Origin: JAFGGT01 sp036733165 | GTDB taxonomy: Archaea; Methanobacteriota_B; Thermococci; Methanofastidiosales; NM3 | Assembly (NCBI GenBank): GCA_036733165.1 | Contig: DAINBB010000018.1 | Location: 1-34,338 of the forward strand | Direction of reading: 5' to 3' | Length of the DNA: 34,338 bases | Shown: piece after piece, positions 7,589 through 15,159 of the stretch | Layout: every line of letters starts with the position of its first letter | Numbering within the stretch: position 1 is the first letter of the stretch | The notes under the pieces: generated by a model | Told to the model about the DNA's origin: nothing | What the model saw: only the letters and a program-made list of their open reading frames with translations | Databases searched by the model: none | Position numbers and translations under genes: made by a program

Positions 7589-8328
7589 TAGACCTCGAAA
7601 TAATCGAGGTTAGGAAAGAAACGAAAGATGTCACGACGATCCTCTTTGACCAGGAGTTCGATGCCGTTCCGGGCCAGTTCGGCATGTTCTGGCTTGCGGG
7701 AAAGGGCCAGAAACCGATGTCCTTCTCGTACAAGAACGGCATTACCGTGAAAAATGTCGGTCCTTTCACCAACGAGATATCAAAGCTCCGCGAGGGAAGC
7801 CTGATATCCGCAGAAGGTCCCTTGGGAAAGGGATTCGAGATGGGCGGCAGGGACGTGGTCCTGATAGGAGGGGGATTCGGGGTGGCCCCTTTGCGATTCC
7901 TGGCAGAGGAATGTCATGAGAGGAACATCAAGGTCACTTCACTTCTGGGATACAGGACGCTTGACGACGTCCTGTTTGATGAGGAATTAAGACAGTTCGG
8001 CGATGTATTTGTCGCCACGGAGGATGGCAGCTGCGGAGAGAGAGGGCTTATAACATGCCTCTTCGATGCCGTAGGCACCGATTTCGACCACGGGTACTGT
8101 TGCGGACCCGAGAGAATGATGGTGGCGGTAAGGGACATCATAGGGACTTCATTTCCGTTGCAACTCTCATTGGAGAGGTACATGAAATGCGGCCAAGGGC
8201 TCTGCGGCTCATGCGAGTTGGATGGCCTGTTGGTGTGCAAGGACGGACCAGTATTCCATTCCCATGAGTTGGGGCCATCATTCGGAAAGCTCAAGAGGGA
8301 AAAGAACGGAAGGCTGACATCCCTATAG
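7585..8328 (+). CDS. pyrK: PyrK-like iron-sulfur flavoprotein (dihydroorotate dehydrogenase electron-transfer subunit family)
   Basis: A 247-residue ferredoxin-NAD(P)+ reductase-type protein. The FAD region contains PGQFGMFWLAGKGQKPMSFSY, the nucleotide-binding region VVLIGGGFGVAPLRFLAE and YCCGPERMM, and the C-terminus a [2Fe-2S] site with spacing C-x4-C-x2-C-x7-C (CGQGLCGSC, then LLVC). This is the arrangement of PyrK, which passes electrons from dihydroorotate through PyrD to NAD+. No pyrD lies next to it in this window, so the partner is unknown. A role with another oxidoreductase cannot be excluded. It overlaps the regulator gene by 4 bases and precedes the transglycosylase gene by 8 bases, so the three form one operon. 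Confidence 0.85.
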   Translation: MIDLEIIEVRKETKDVTTILFDQEFDAVPGQFGMFWLAGKGQKPMSFSYKNGITVKNVGPFTNEISKLREGSLISAEGPLGKGFEMGGRDVVLIGGGFGVAPLRFLAEECHERNIKVTSLLGYRTLDDVLFDEELRQFGDVFVATEDGSCGERGLITCLFDAVGTDFDHGYCCGPERMMVAVRDIIGTSFPLQLSLERYMKCGQGLCGSCELDGLLVCKDGPVFHSHELGPSFGKLKREKNGRLTSL

Positions 8329-8336
8329 GTGGGAAC

Positions 8337-9395
8337 ATGACCGAACCATTGTACAGGTCGATAAAGATCAAGACGTCCCACGGCAGCATCGTCACACCGG
8401 CGCTCATACCTGTGGTGGCAACATCATATGGCATCTGGGACCATTGGATCGACCGGGACTTCGAGGCGCCATGGGACATCGCCCAGGCCACAATACTCTC
8501 GCTTTACCACATATTGCCATACAGAAGAAAGGAAGACGTTTTCCGCAAGGGCATCCACAAGGTCCTAGGTTCAAAGAGGCCCATCGTCCTTGATAGCGGC
8601 GGATTCCAGTACATGAAGAAAGGCATAGAGCTTGATCCCGCGGATGTCCTGATGTACCAGAAGGAGAGCGGTTGCGACATCGCCGTGACTTTTGACTACC
8701 CCATAACTCCAGGCCTTGAAAAGGATGAGAGGACCAATAGGCTCGACAGGAGCATAAGCGTCGCCAACGACATGCTCTCAAAACGGGAAGGGATGACGCT
8801 GTATGGTGCCATACATGGTTCAAATCCGGACGAGGTCGTCAATTACATCAATAGGCTTGAAGACGGATTTGAAGGATACGGCATCGGCTCCTTGGTGCCG
8901 AGAAGGTCCCACTACCTGCACCTGTCCCAGATGATACATGCCGTTAGGTCGAACACATCAAAACCTCTGCACGCCTTTGGAATCACTGGCTTTCCCGCGA
9001 TGTTCGCACTGGCTTACCTGGGTGTCGACACGTTTGATTCTTGGACCTACATTGTCGCCGCAGCATTCAAGGAATATGTGCACCCGGAGAAGCTGAATAG
9101 GCTAAAGGGCCTCAAAAATCTGGACGGACTACCTGAGTGCGATTGTCCCGTATGCCAGGACCATGGGCTGGAAGACTTCATCGGTCCCGACAGCCGCTCA
9201 GAGATACTGCTCTCGCTCCACAATCTGCATGTCTTCCTGAGAGAGGTCAGGAACGTCAGGGAGGCAATAGGGGAAAACGAGCTCGAAAGATATATCCTGA
9301 GCAGGGCAAAAGGTGGAAATAGAAACATAGAAAGGGCGTTTAAGGCCGCAAAAAAGGTAGAAAGGGAAAATAATCAGCCACTATCGTATAGATAG
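8337..9395 (+). CDS. Divergent tRNA-guanine transglycosylase superfamily protein
   Basis: A 352-residue TIM-barrel protein of the base-exchange family that inserts 7-deazaguanines into nucleic acid. Catalytic landmarks are visible: VLDSGGFQYM (general acid/base Asp), GVDTFDSWTY (nucleophile Asp), TFDYPITP in place of the usual DECTP-type loop, and a zinc site CDCPVC followed by the His of LHNLHVF. It differs from archaeal TgtA: it uses DSGGFQ, is only 352 residues, and has no C-terminal PUA domain. The usual glutamine/glycine substrate loop (xVQGG) reads LYGAIHGSN here. It could be an unusual archaeosine enzyme, or a paralogue acting on another substrate, as DpdA does on DNA. A GGTGGG site precedes the ATG. 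The 3' end overlaps the convergent fno gene by 22 bases. Confidence 0.82.
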   Translation: MTEPLYRSIKIKTSHGSIVTPALIPVVATSYGIWDHWIDRDFEAPWDIAQATILSLYHILPYRRKEDVFRKGIHKVLGSKRPIVLDSGGFQYMKKGIELDPADVLMYQKESGCDIAVTFDYPITPGLEKDERTNRLDRSISVANDMLSKREGMTLYGAIHGSNPDEVVNYINRLEDGFEGYGIGSLVPRRSHYLHLSQMIHAVRSNTSKPLHAFGITGFPAMFALAYLGVDTFDSWTYIVAAAFKEYVHPEKLNRLKGLKNLDGLPECDCPVCQDHGLEDFIGPDSRSEILLSLHNLHVFLREVRNVREAIGENELERYILSRAKGGNRNIERAFKAAKKVERENNQPLSYR

Positions 9396-10048
9396 GTGAA
9401 TCTGATACCCAATCCCTTGGATGTCTTGTATCTTATGTTCATCCCGATTATCAAGGCCGTCATGGACTCGACTATTCTCGACGTGCACAATCCACCGCCG
9501 TTGAGGCCCCTCAGTGAATCGACCTTGTTGGCGAGGTCCATTATGGCCTTTCTGGCCTCCTTGTCGTCCGAGCAGACTATGACGTCGTCCTCGACAGGAT
9601 TATCTATGTCCATGAGCCTTGCGGAACATATGTTCTGGAATGCCCCCACGACCTTAACGTTGGGGACAAGCGCCTGCGCCTGTTCAGCTGCAGACCCTTC
9701 CCATGGCCTGACAAGCTGTGTCGGTTTGCCCCCGACCGCGTTTGCCAGCGGCACGCAGGGGCTCACGAGGATCTTGTCCTCGGTCAGAGCGCCCTTTATG
9801 GACTTTATCGTGTCGACCATGAACTTGTATGGCACTGTTATTATCAGAACATCCCCCTTCTCGGCAGCGGCCAGATTGTCGCATCCCTCGACCGCAGCGT
9901 TCGGGAAATATTCAAGTACCTTGTCAACGGCCATTCTCGCCTTGGTATCGTCCCTGGAACCTATGATAACTGGAAGTCCAGCCTTCGCAAATCTCAAGGC
10001 AAGTCCAAGCCCCTGACTGCCTGTTCCTCCTATTATTGCCAGTTTCAT
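9374..10048 (-). CDS. fno: NADPH-dependent F420 reductase
   Basis: The 224-residue protein transfers hydride between coenzyme F420 and NADP. The N-terminal Rossmann motif AIIGGTGSQGLGLALRFAKAG followed by VIIGSRD is the Fno signature, and the middle contains ITVPYKFMVDTI and the LVSPCVPLANAVGG segment with NVKVVGAFQNI. The C-terminus (ESMTALIIGMNIRYKTSKGLGIRF) is also typical. The frame opens at a TTG (10057), but the ATG at 10048 matches family starts. No ribosome-binding site is present. A TATA-like element on the minus strand near 10077-10084 fits a short leader. The gene indicates that the host makes F420. Confidence 0.92.
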   Translation of the reverse strand: MKLAIIGGTGSQGLGLALRFAKAGLPVIIGSRDDTKARMAVDKVLEYFPNAAVEGCDNLAAAEKGDVLIITVPYKFMVDTIKSIKGALTEDKILVSPCVPLANAVGGKPTQLVRPWEGSAAEQAQALVPNVKVVGAFQNICSARLMDIDNPVEDDVIVCSDDKEARKAIMDLANKVDSLRGLNGGGLCTSRIVESMTALIIGMNIRYKTSKGLGIRFTYLYDSG

Positions 10049-10076
10049 TTGAATCAAGATATACCAGTAAAGATTT

Positions 10077-10084
10077 CATAAATA
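10077..10084 (-). promoter_or_regulatory. TATA-like element for fno
   Basis: On the minus strand the sequence reads TATTTATG about 30 bases upstream of the ATG at 10048. A separate element for the divergent UbiB-like gene lies about 65 bases away, so each gene has its own promoter in the 126-base gap. Confidence 0.4.
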
Positions 10085-10145
10085 CCTTTTGGTATCTGGG
10101 ACTTTTTGTCCATAGTTTGCGGATGATCCTTCAAATAGTTCATCA

Positions 10146-10156
10146 AATATTTAAAG
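10146..10156 (+). promoter_or_regulatory. TATA-like element for the UbiB-like gene
   Basis: AATATTTAAAG lies about 25 bases before the tandem ATG ATG at 10175-10180. No ribosome-binding site is present, so the transcript is probably leaderless. Confidence 0.45.
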
Positions 10157-10174
10157 ACATATAAACAATGAGAA

Positions 10175-11848
10175 ATGATGATCCCGGACCTTAAAAGAAA
10201 TGTCAAACATATGAACAGGTACAGGCAGATAGCCCAGACGATGACGAAGTACGGCATGGGATATGTGGTCGACCAGATAGGGCTGACGAAGTTCCTGCCG
10301 AAGGGGAAAACGTATGATGAGGACGGCAAGTTAAGGAAAAGATCACTTGCAGTGACCTACAGGACGGTGCTTGAAGAGTTGGGACCCACCTTCATCAAGC
10401 TGGGGCAGATACTTTCCACAAGGCCCGACATCATATCGAAGGAATACGTCAACGAGTTCTCCAAGCTTCAGGACAACGTCAAGGCCCTTCCGTTCGAACA
10501 GATTTCCCAGGAGATGGAGAAGGAGCTCAACAAGCCCCTCAACACCGTGTTCAGGAGCATCGATGAGAAGGAACTGGCGTCGGCATCCATAGGACAGGTG
10601 CACAAGGCCGTCCTCCTGGACGGCACGGAGGTCGCGGTAAAGGTACAGAAACCTGGGATAGAAAGGGTAATCGACACAGATCTTGAGATAATGAAGAATC
10701 TTGCGGGAAGCTTGGGGAACATGATGGCCAACAGGTCCCCGTATGAACCTGTGGAGATAGTCGAGGAGTTCGCAAAGGCAATCAAAAGGGAACTGGACTA
10801 CAATATCGAGGCAAACAACGCCAAAAGGCTGTACAGGGACTTCAAGGACTCTGACAACGTCAAGATACCCAAGGTCTATGACAAGTACACCACCAAGCGA
10901 CTCATTGTGATGGAATACATAGACGGGGTCAAGGTCTCGGACATATTGAACAAGGACTATCCTTGCGAGGACAGGAAGAACATCGCCAACATAGGCGCAG
11001 AAGCGATCCTAAGCATGATATTCGAGCACGGATTCTTCCATGCGGACCCCCACCCGGGCAACATATTCGTGATGGGGAAGGACAAGATAGCGTTCCTGGA
11101 CTTCGGGATAATGGGAAAGATATCCAAGAGGAACAGGAAGGCCCTGATATCCATGCTCGTATGCATCGTGAATCGCAATCCTGACAAGATAGCGGACATC
11201 ATTCTTGACCTGACGGGGTCCGAGGTGGAAAGGAAGGACGAGTTCATCTGGGACATAGAGGACCTTTTGGACATATACCTTGGCAAGGAGCTGGAAGAGG
11301 TCGACATCGGCGAGTTCATAGAAAATCTGACGTATATCGCAAAACAGTACGGGATAAAGATGCCATCAAATCTGGCCCTGTTGGGAAAGGCCATAGTCAT
11401 GATAGAGGGCATCGGCAGGCAGTTGGACCCCAACTTCAATGCGACAAAAGTCACAAGGCCCTATGCCCAGAGGATGCTCAAGGAACAGATGCGGCCAAGC
11501 AACCTGATAAAGGAATGGTACGAGAATCTTTCTGCAAGCGGCGAGCGGATACTCGACCTCCCCGACAAGGTCGACAAGATAGTGACAAATCTCTCCACAG
11601 GAGAGATCAAGCTGGGTGTGGGAAAGGGCACGTTCGATCAGATGAGCATACATTTCGAGAGGTCCATAAACAGGCTCTCATTCTCCATTGTCGTCGCCGG
11701 AATGGTGATGGCATCGTCCCTGATGTTCATGGCCGACATAGGGCCAAGAATATATGATCTCCCCCTGCTCGGTCTGGTGGGATTCCTCATATCGTTCGCG
11801 TTGGGAATAGGCCTCATAAGAGGGATAATGCAGAGCGGAAGGCTTTAG
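10175..11848 (+). CDS. ABC1/UbiB-family atypical kinase, membrane-anchored
   Basis: A 557-residue member of the ABC1/ADCK/UbiB family of protein-kinase-like ATP-binding proteins. The family-specific segments are present in order: the KxGQ motif in PTFIKLGQILSTRPD, the Ala-rich loop ASASIGQVHKA, the lysine in VAVKVQKPG, the ELDYNIEANNA segment, the catalytic loop FFHADPHPGNIF and the metal site FLDFGIMGK. Two hydrophobic C-terminal segments (about residues 500-520 and 528-550) should anchor it in the membrane. In bacteria and mitochondria relatives support ubiquinone synthesis. Many archaea keep the gene without ubiquinone, and the role there is not established. It starts at one of two adjacent ATGs (10175 or 10178), and a T-rich tract follows the TAG stop. 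Confidence 0.92.
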   Translation: MMIPDLKRNVKHMNRYRQIAQTMTKYGMGYVVDQIGLTKFLPKGKTYDEDGKLRKRSLAVTYRTVLEELGPTFIKLGQILSTRPDIISKEYVNEFSKLQDNVKALPFEQISQEMEKELNKPLNTVFRSIDEKELASASIGQVHKAVLLDGTEVAVKVQKPGIERVIDTDLEIMKNLAGSLGNMMANRSPYEPVEIVEEFAKAIKRELDYNIEANNAKRLYRDFKDSDNVKIPKVYDKYTTKRLIVMEYIDGVKVSDILNKDYPCEDRKNIANIGAEAILSMIFEHGFFHADPHPGNIFVMGKDKIAFLDFGIMGKISKRNRKALISMLVCIVNRNPDKIADIILDLTGSEVERKDEFIWDIEDLLDIYLGKELEEVDIGEFIENLTYIAKQYGIKMPSNLALLGKAIVMIEGIGRQLDPNFNATKVTRPYAQRMLKEQMRPSNLIKEWYENLSASGERILDLPDKVDKIVTNLSTGEIKLGVGKGTFDQMSIHFERSINRLSFSIVVAGMVMASSLMFMADIGPRIYDLPLLGLVGFLISFALGIGLIRGIMQSGRL

Positions 11849-11864
11849 ATTATTATTTTTTAAA
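11849..11864 (+). terminator. T-rich tract after the UbiB-like gene
   Basis: The bases directly after the TAG stop read ATTATTATTTTTTAAAG. Oligo-T without a hairpin is the usual archaeal termination signal. Confidence 0.4.
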
Positions 11865-11905
11865 GTGACACAATCCGGATCAAAAGGGCATCGTATTCAA
11901 AAAGC

Positions 11906-11917
11906 ATTTATATATCT
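11906..11917 (+). promoter_or_regulatory. TATA-like element for the GT-C-like membrane protein gene
   Basis: CATTTATATATC is centred 27 bases before the ATG at 11938, with no ribosome-binding site in between, indicating a leaderless transcript. Confidence 0.55.
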
Positions 11918-11937
11918 CAAGTAGGTCATTCTCTATA

Positions 11938-13935
11938 ATGGATTTTTATCCCAGCCTACTGGAAAGACTTACGATAAGGCTTGCAGGCAAGGGGTGGCAT
12001 CTGCCAGCATACTGGTCACTCACGCTCGGGACATTTCCTTTGGCAACATACCTGTATAATAAGGAAAGTGCCGGAGCAAGGCATCATTTGAAGAACATCG
12101 TCGTTGTCCTGCTCTTGGCGTCTGGGGTCTTCTTCGCATACGTTTTCAGATTGTACATATTGTATATCATTCTGGTGGCGGCTGGGAGGATCCTTGGGAC
12201 GTTGCACCATCTGATAGCTTCATATGGATTGGGGGAAAGGCCAAGGCTCGGGCTGTTGAGTGTGATGCCATTCTTCTATTATTCTATACAATCCATATTC
12301 ATCAGACTTTACGGGAAGTTCTTCAAAATACCATTCATATTCGCCACCTGCGGCATGGGACCGCTCGTTCTTTGGTCATGGGAAAAAGGAAAGCGTATGA
12401 AGGCATTGAGCTGGGCCTTGTCGATCCTTGGCATTGTCCTTCTGGTATATATCGGCTATGCGTTGGCCTTGCTCTTCATGGCCCTTGGTATGCTTTTTTT
12501 CCTGGCGGTCTACATAGTGAAGGCCATCGGCGGGGAACAGGAGATCGTTCATGATTTCCCGAAACAGGAAGGGAGGTGGGAATGGGCGGGGGTTGCATTC
12601 CTGGCATTCATCACCATAAGTTTTGCTGCCAATCTGAACAAGTTCTCGCCGAACGTCATAGACCTCTGGTATCATCTGGCAATAGCCAGAAAGATACTGG
12701 AGCTTGGCACGATACCTTTGTGGGACTTCTGGGAGTTCGCCCCTGCAGGGAGGCCCCATCTATATCCTCCATTGTCTCACCTACTGATTGCGCTGTTCTC
12801 CGGTTCTCCTGACAATGTCATACAAGGTGGCAGGTATCTCCAAGCCCTGACATACCCCCTGACGCTTATCACGACATGGTACTTCTCAAGGGAGTTCTTC
12901 GGTTCCAAGGTGGCAACCCTGGCGGTCTTCTTCCTGAGCATGGGCATGGGCGTCATGTTGATATCGACCATGGCACTGCCATCTTGCCTTGTTACTCTGA
13001 TGCTGCCGTTGCTGATACTTGCATTTGTTAGGGGAAGGATCATGGCATCCATATTGTTACTGACGGCTATGCTGTATTCCCATCTGTCATTTCCCTTCGT
13101 GGTGATTTTCACGCTTTTCCTGATCTCCTTCAAATACAGGGAATATATGAGGGCATTCACCATCGTCGCATGCGCCTCATTGGCATTGTACGTTCCATGG
13201 CTTTTCAGGGTGTTGGCAAACAAGGGGGCATTCTCCTCCACGACAGATCAGCTTCTCTCCCTTAAAGGAATGTTCATAGGGCTCCTGTCACTGCAGATAG
13301 TGAACCCCTTACTGTTGATATTGGGCATTGTGGCATTCCTGAGGATAGATGATTCCAAGATAGAGACAAAGGCCGTAAAGATAGTCATCATGGGGACACT
13401 GCCCATACTGTTGTTCTACGGCGGCAGATACTGGTTACATATAGTGCCGTTCTGGGCAATATGCATTGCAATCTATCTGAAGGACAAGCTCATCAACAAG
13501 AAGCGCCTCGCGTTGGTGGCGATTGCCATGCTGATCCCATCGATATCTATCATGACCACCCAGTGGCCGCCGGTGATGATAAATCTCACAGGCACTGATG
13601 CTGCCATTATCATGTGGACTAACGAGGATGGTATAATCTTCGACAAGCAATATGATACTGACTGTGATGAACTGGCCGCGTATCTGGAGGCCAACCTGCC
13701 CGAGGATGCCATCGTCTCAAGTTATATCGAGTGGGTGCCAGACATGATAGTGACACTGACAGACCTCAGGACGGACAGGGGGGCGTGGTGGGAGGTGAAG
13801 TCCAATAACGAAAACGTATTGCCCGACGCATTCATTACATTCGAAGAGATACCTGGATCAACAAGGATCGGCAGATTCTTCGTCACTACCGACAAAGACA
13901 TCATATTGTCACTGGTTTCACAATCGAACATATAG
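11938..13935 (+). CDS. Polytopic membrane protein, GT-C glycosyltransferase-like
   Basis: A 665-residue protein with roughly a dozen hydrophobic segments spread from residue 50 to 535 and a soluble C-terminal domain of about 120 residues. After an early helix of the second half (about residues 225-250) comes a loop NVIDLWYHLAIARKILELG, then GTIPLWDFWEFAPAGRPHLYPPLSHLLIAL. An acidic/His-containing first external loop of this kind followed by YPP is what lipid-linked-sugar GT-C enzymes (STT3, PMT, ArnT relatives) show. The first about 200 residues form an extra block of membrane helices. The specific sugar and acceptor are unknown. It stands alone between a UbiB-like gene and the convergent methyltransferase operon and has its own promoter. 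Confidence 0.7.
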   Translation: MDFYPSLLERLTIRLAGKGWHLPAYWSLTLGTFPLATYLYNKESAGARHHLKNIVVVLLLASGVFFAYVFRLYILYIILVAAGRILGTLHHLIASYGLGERPRLGLLSVMPFFYYSIQSIFIRLYGKFFKIPFIFATCGMGPLVLWSWEKGKRMKALSWALSILGIVLLVYIGYALALLFMALGMLFFLAVYIVKAIGGEQEIVHDFPKQEGRWEWAGVAFLAFITISFAANLNKFSPNVIDLWYHLAIARKILELGTIPLWDFWEFAPAGRPHLYPPLSHLLIALFSGSPDNVIQGGRYLQALTYPLTLITTWYFSREFFGSKVATLAVFFLSMGMGVMLISTMALPSCLVTLMLPLLILAFVRGRIMASILLLTAMLYSHLSFPFVVIFTLFLISFKYREYMRAFTIVACASLALYVPWLFRVLANKGAFSSTTDQLLSLKGMFIGLLSLQIVNPLLLILGIVAFLRIDDSKIETKAVKIVIMGTLPILLFYGGRYWLHIVPFWAICIAIYLKDKLINKKRLALVAIAMLIPSISIMTTQWPPVMINLTGTDAAIIMWTNEDGIIFDKQYDTDCDELAAYLEANLPEDAIVSSYIEWVPDMIVTLTDLRTDRGAWWEVKSNNENVLPDAFITFEEIPGSTRIGRFFVTTDKDIILSLVSQSNI

Positions 13936-14090
13936 TGGTATCTGGTGGGAGCCCTGAATTAAGCGTGGCGTGCATTTGGCACCAATTTACTAAGACAAGA
14001 AGTGAATCTTGTGGCAATCCAAAATCTAATGAATCATGAGTCCATTGACATCAAAATGATTTTCAAAATATAAAAAAAAGAAAAAAAAGT
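13936..14090. other. Intergenic region between convergent genes, no gene seen
   Basis: The 155 bases hold a short hairpin-forming repeat at 13995-14012 (ACAAGA, 6-base loop, TCTTGT) and an A-rich block at the right end that is the terminator of the minus-strand operon. No tRNA or small open frame is recognisable. Confidence 0.5.
14069..14090 (-). terminator. Oligo-T terminator of the methyl-transfer operon
   Basis: Read on the minus strand, the sequence a few bases after the stop at 14091 is two T-runs separated by one C (AAAAAAAAGAAAAAAAA on the plus strand at about 14072-14088). This is a typical archaeal U-rich termination site. Confidence 0.55.
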
Positions 14091-15104
14091 TCAAATATAG
14101 AACTCGTTCCTGGCCCTAACCAGCGCCCTGCAGTTCTCCAACGGAGTCATGGGAGCCAGCCCGCATCCCGGTGCCAGCACATCCGTTCCGTTGTCGATGG
14201 CCTCCCTGGCCTCTTTGTAGACCTCGTCCGGTGTGCCGTTGAAGAGCGTGGTGGAAGTCGAGACATTGCCGACCACCCGTATGTCGCCGTCGAATATCTC
14301 CTTCGCCTTGACGAGGTCAGTCTTCTCCTCGATGCTCACCGCCGCAAATCCGGTGTCCTTGAGATATGGGAGGATGAACTCGACATTGCCGCATATGTGC
14401 AGGACGACATCCCCCTTGAGCTCCCCGGACATCTTCTGATACAATGGTAGGACCATATCGTTGAAGTCCCTCGGATTCATCAGTTCAGGCGAAGCTACGG
14501 GATCAAGCAGGGAAAAAACGTCCGCGCCAGCGTCGAACATGGCATTCGCATATGATATGACGGCATCAGTGGCATATTCAAGATATTCCTTCACGGCGTC
14601 CCTCTTCTTGATGGTCCATTTCATGAACGTGGTGACCTCGAGAAGGTCGCTGGCCACCGTGACGGGGCCCTCCGCACCTGATATTATCGGAACGTCATCT
14701 CCGACCTTGGACCTAAGTTCGCCTATCGCGTCCAGGACGACAGGAATCCGTTTCTGTTCCAAGACATCTTCCGGTATCGGTTTCAGGGGCAAGGGTTGCC
14801 TAGAGTTATAGGGGTGCGAGGCTATGGACGGTTGCCTTGTGGTGCCCCCTTCCATGATGTCGCAACCGAGGGCTTCCATAAGCACCGTGAGACAATATGG
14901 CACTCTCACGGCCTCAAAGCCAATCGTGTTGTATGCTTCATATGCCAAATTGGCCATTTTTACAGGATCCTTCTGGGCATCTGGCCAGTATGCCCCGCAG
15001 ATGTCCATCAGGTCCTTGGTGCCTGTCTGAGTAACAGAAACGACAGGTATGATGTCAACGTCCTTGCCGTAGATAGCATTTTTCAGTCTTTTCTTGGGTG
15101 TCAT
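14091..15104 (-). CDS. MtaA/MtbA-like methylcobamide methyltransferase (MT2)
   Basis: A 337-residue UROD-fold protein of the MtaA/MtbA/MtsA group, which takes a methyl group from a methylated corrinoid protein and passes it to a thiol (coenzyme M in methanogens). The zinc ligands are the H-x-C of VVLHICGNVEF and the Cys of APGCGLAPMTPLENC; that second motif is near-diagnostic for this group. GNVSTSTTLFNGTPDEVYKEA is also typical. The frame is open back to 15191, but the true start is the ATG at 15104, preceded on the minus strand by an AGGGGATCAC site. It is the third gene of the operon, with a 55-base gap containing T-runs and a TATA-like element that may allow separate expression. Coenzyme M as acceptor is inferred, not visible. 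Confidence 0.88.
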   Translation of the reverse strand: MTPKKRLKNAIYGKDVDIIPVVSVTQTGTKDLMDICGAYWPDAQKDPVKMANLAYEAYNTIGFEAVRVPYCLTVLMEALGCDIMEGGTTRQPSIASHPYNSRQPLPLKPIPEDVLEQKRIPVVLDAIGELRSKVGDDVPIISGAEGPVTVASDLLEVTTFMKWTIKKRDAVKEYLEYATDAVISYANAMFDAGADVFSLLDPVASPELMNPRDFNDMVLPLYQKMSGELKGDVVLHICGNVEFILPYLKDTGFAAVSIEEKTDLVKAKEIFDGDIRVVGNVSTSTTLFNGTPDEVYKEAREAIDNGTDVLAPGCGLAPMTPLENCRALVRARNEFYI

Positions 15105-15113
15105 GTGATCCCC

Positions 15114-15146
15114 TGTCAAGATATTTAAAAAACGATGAAAAAAAGA
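15114..15146 (-). promoter_or_regulatory. T-runs and TATA-like element between the two methyltransferase genes
   Basis: On the minus strand the 55-base gap reads a 7-T run (15138-15144), then a second 6-T run (15127-15132) that continues into AAATATCTTG. The first run could reduce readthrough. The second resembles a TATA box about 20-25 bases before the ATG at 15104. The level of the MT2 protein may therefore be set separately from the upstream pair. Confidence 0.35.
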
Positions 15147-15159
15147 AGATCTGGAAGGA

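Noticed and set aside
9396..10016. Open frame of 206 codons on the plus strand opposite fno
   Set aside because: Antisense to the well-matched F420 reductase gene and without family resemblance.
13995..14012. Hairpin ACAAGA-loop-TCTTGT between convergent genes
   Set aside because: Only six base pairs with a six-base loop, and no adjoining T-run on the plus strand, so it is weak as a terminator and likely chance.
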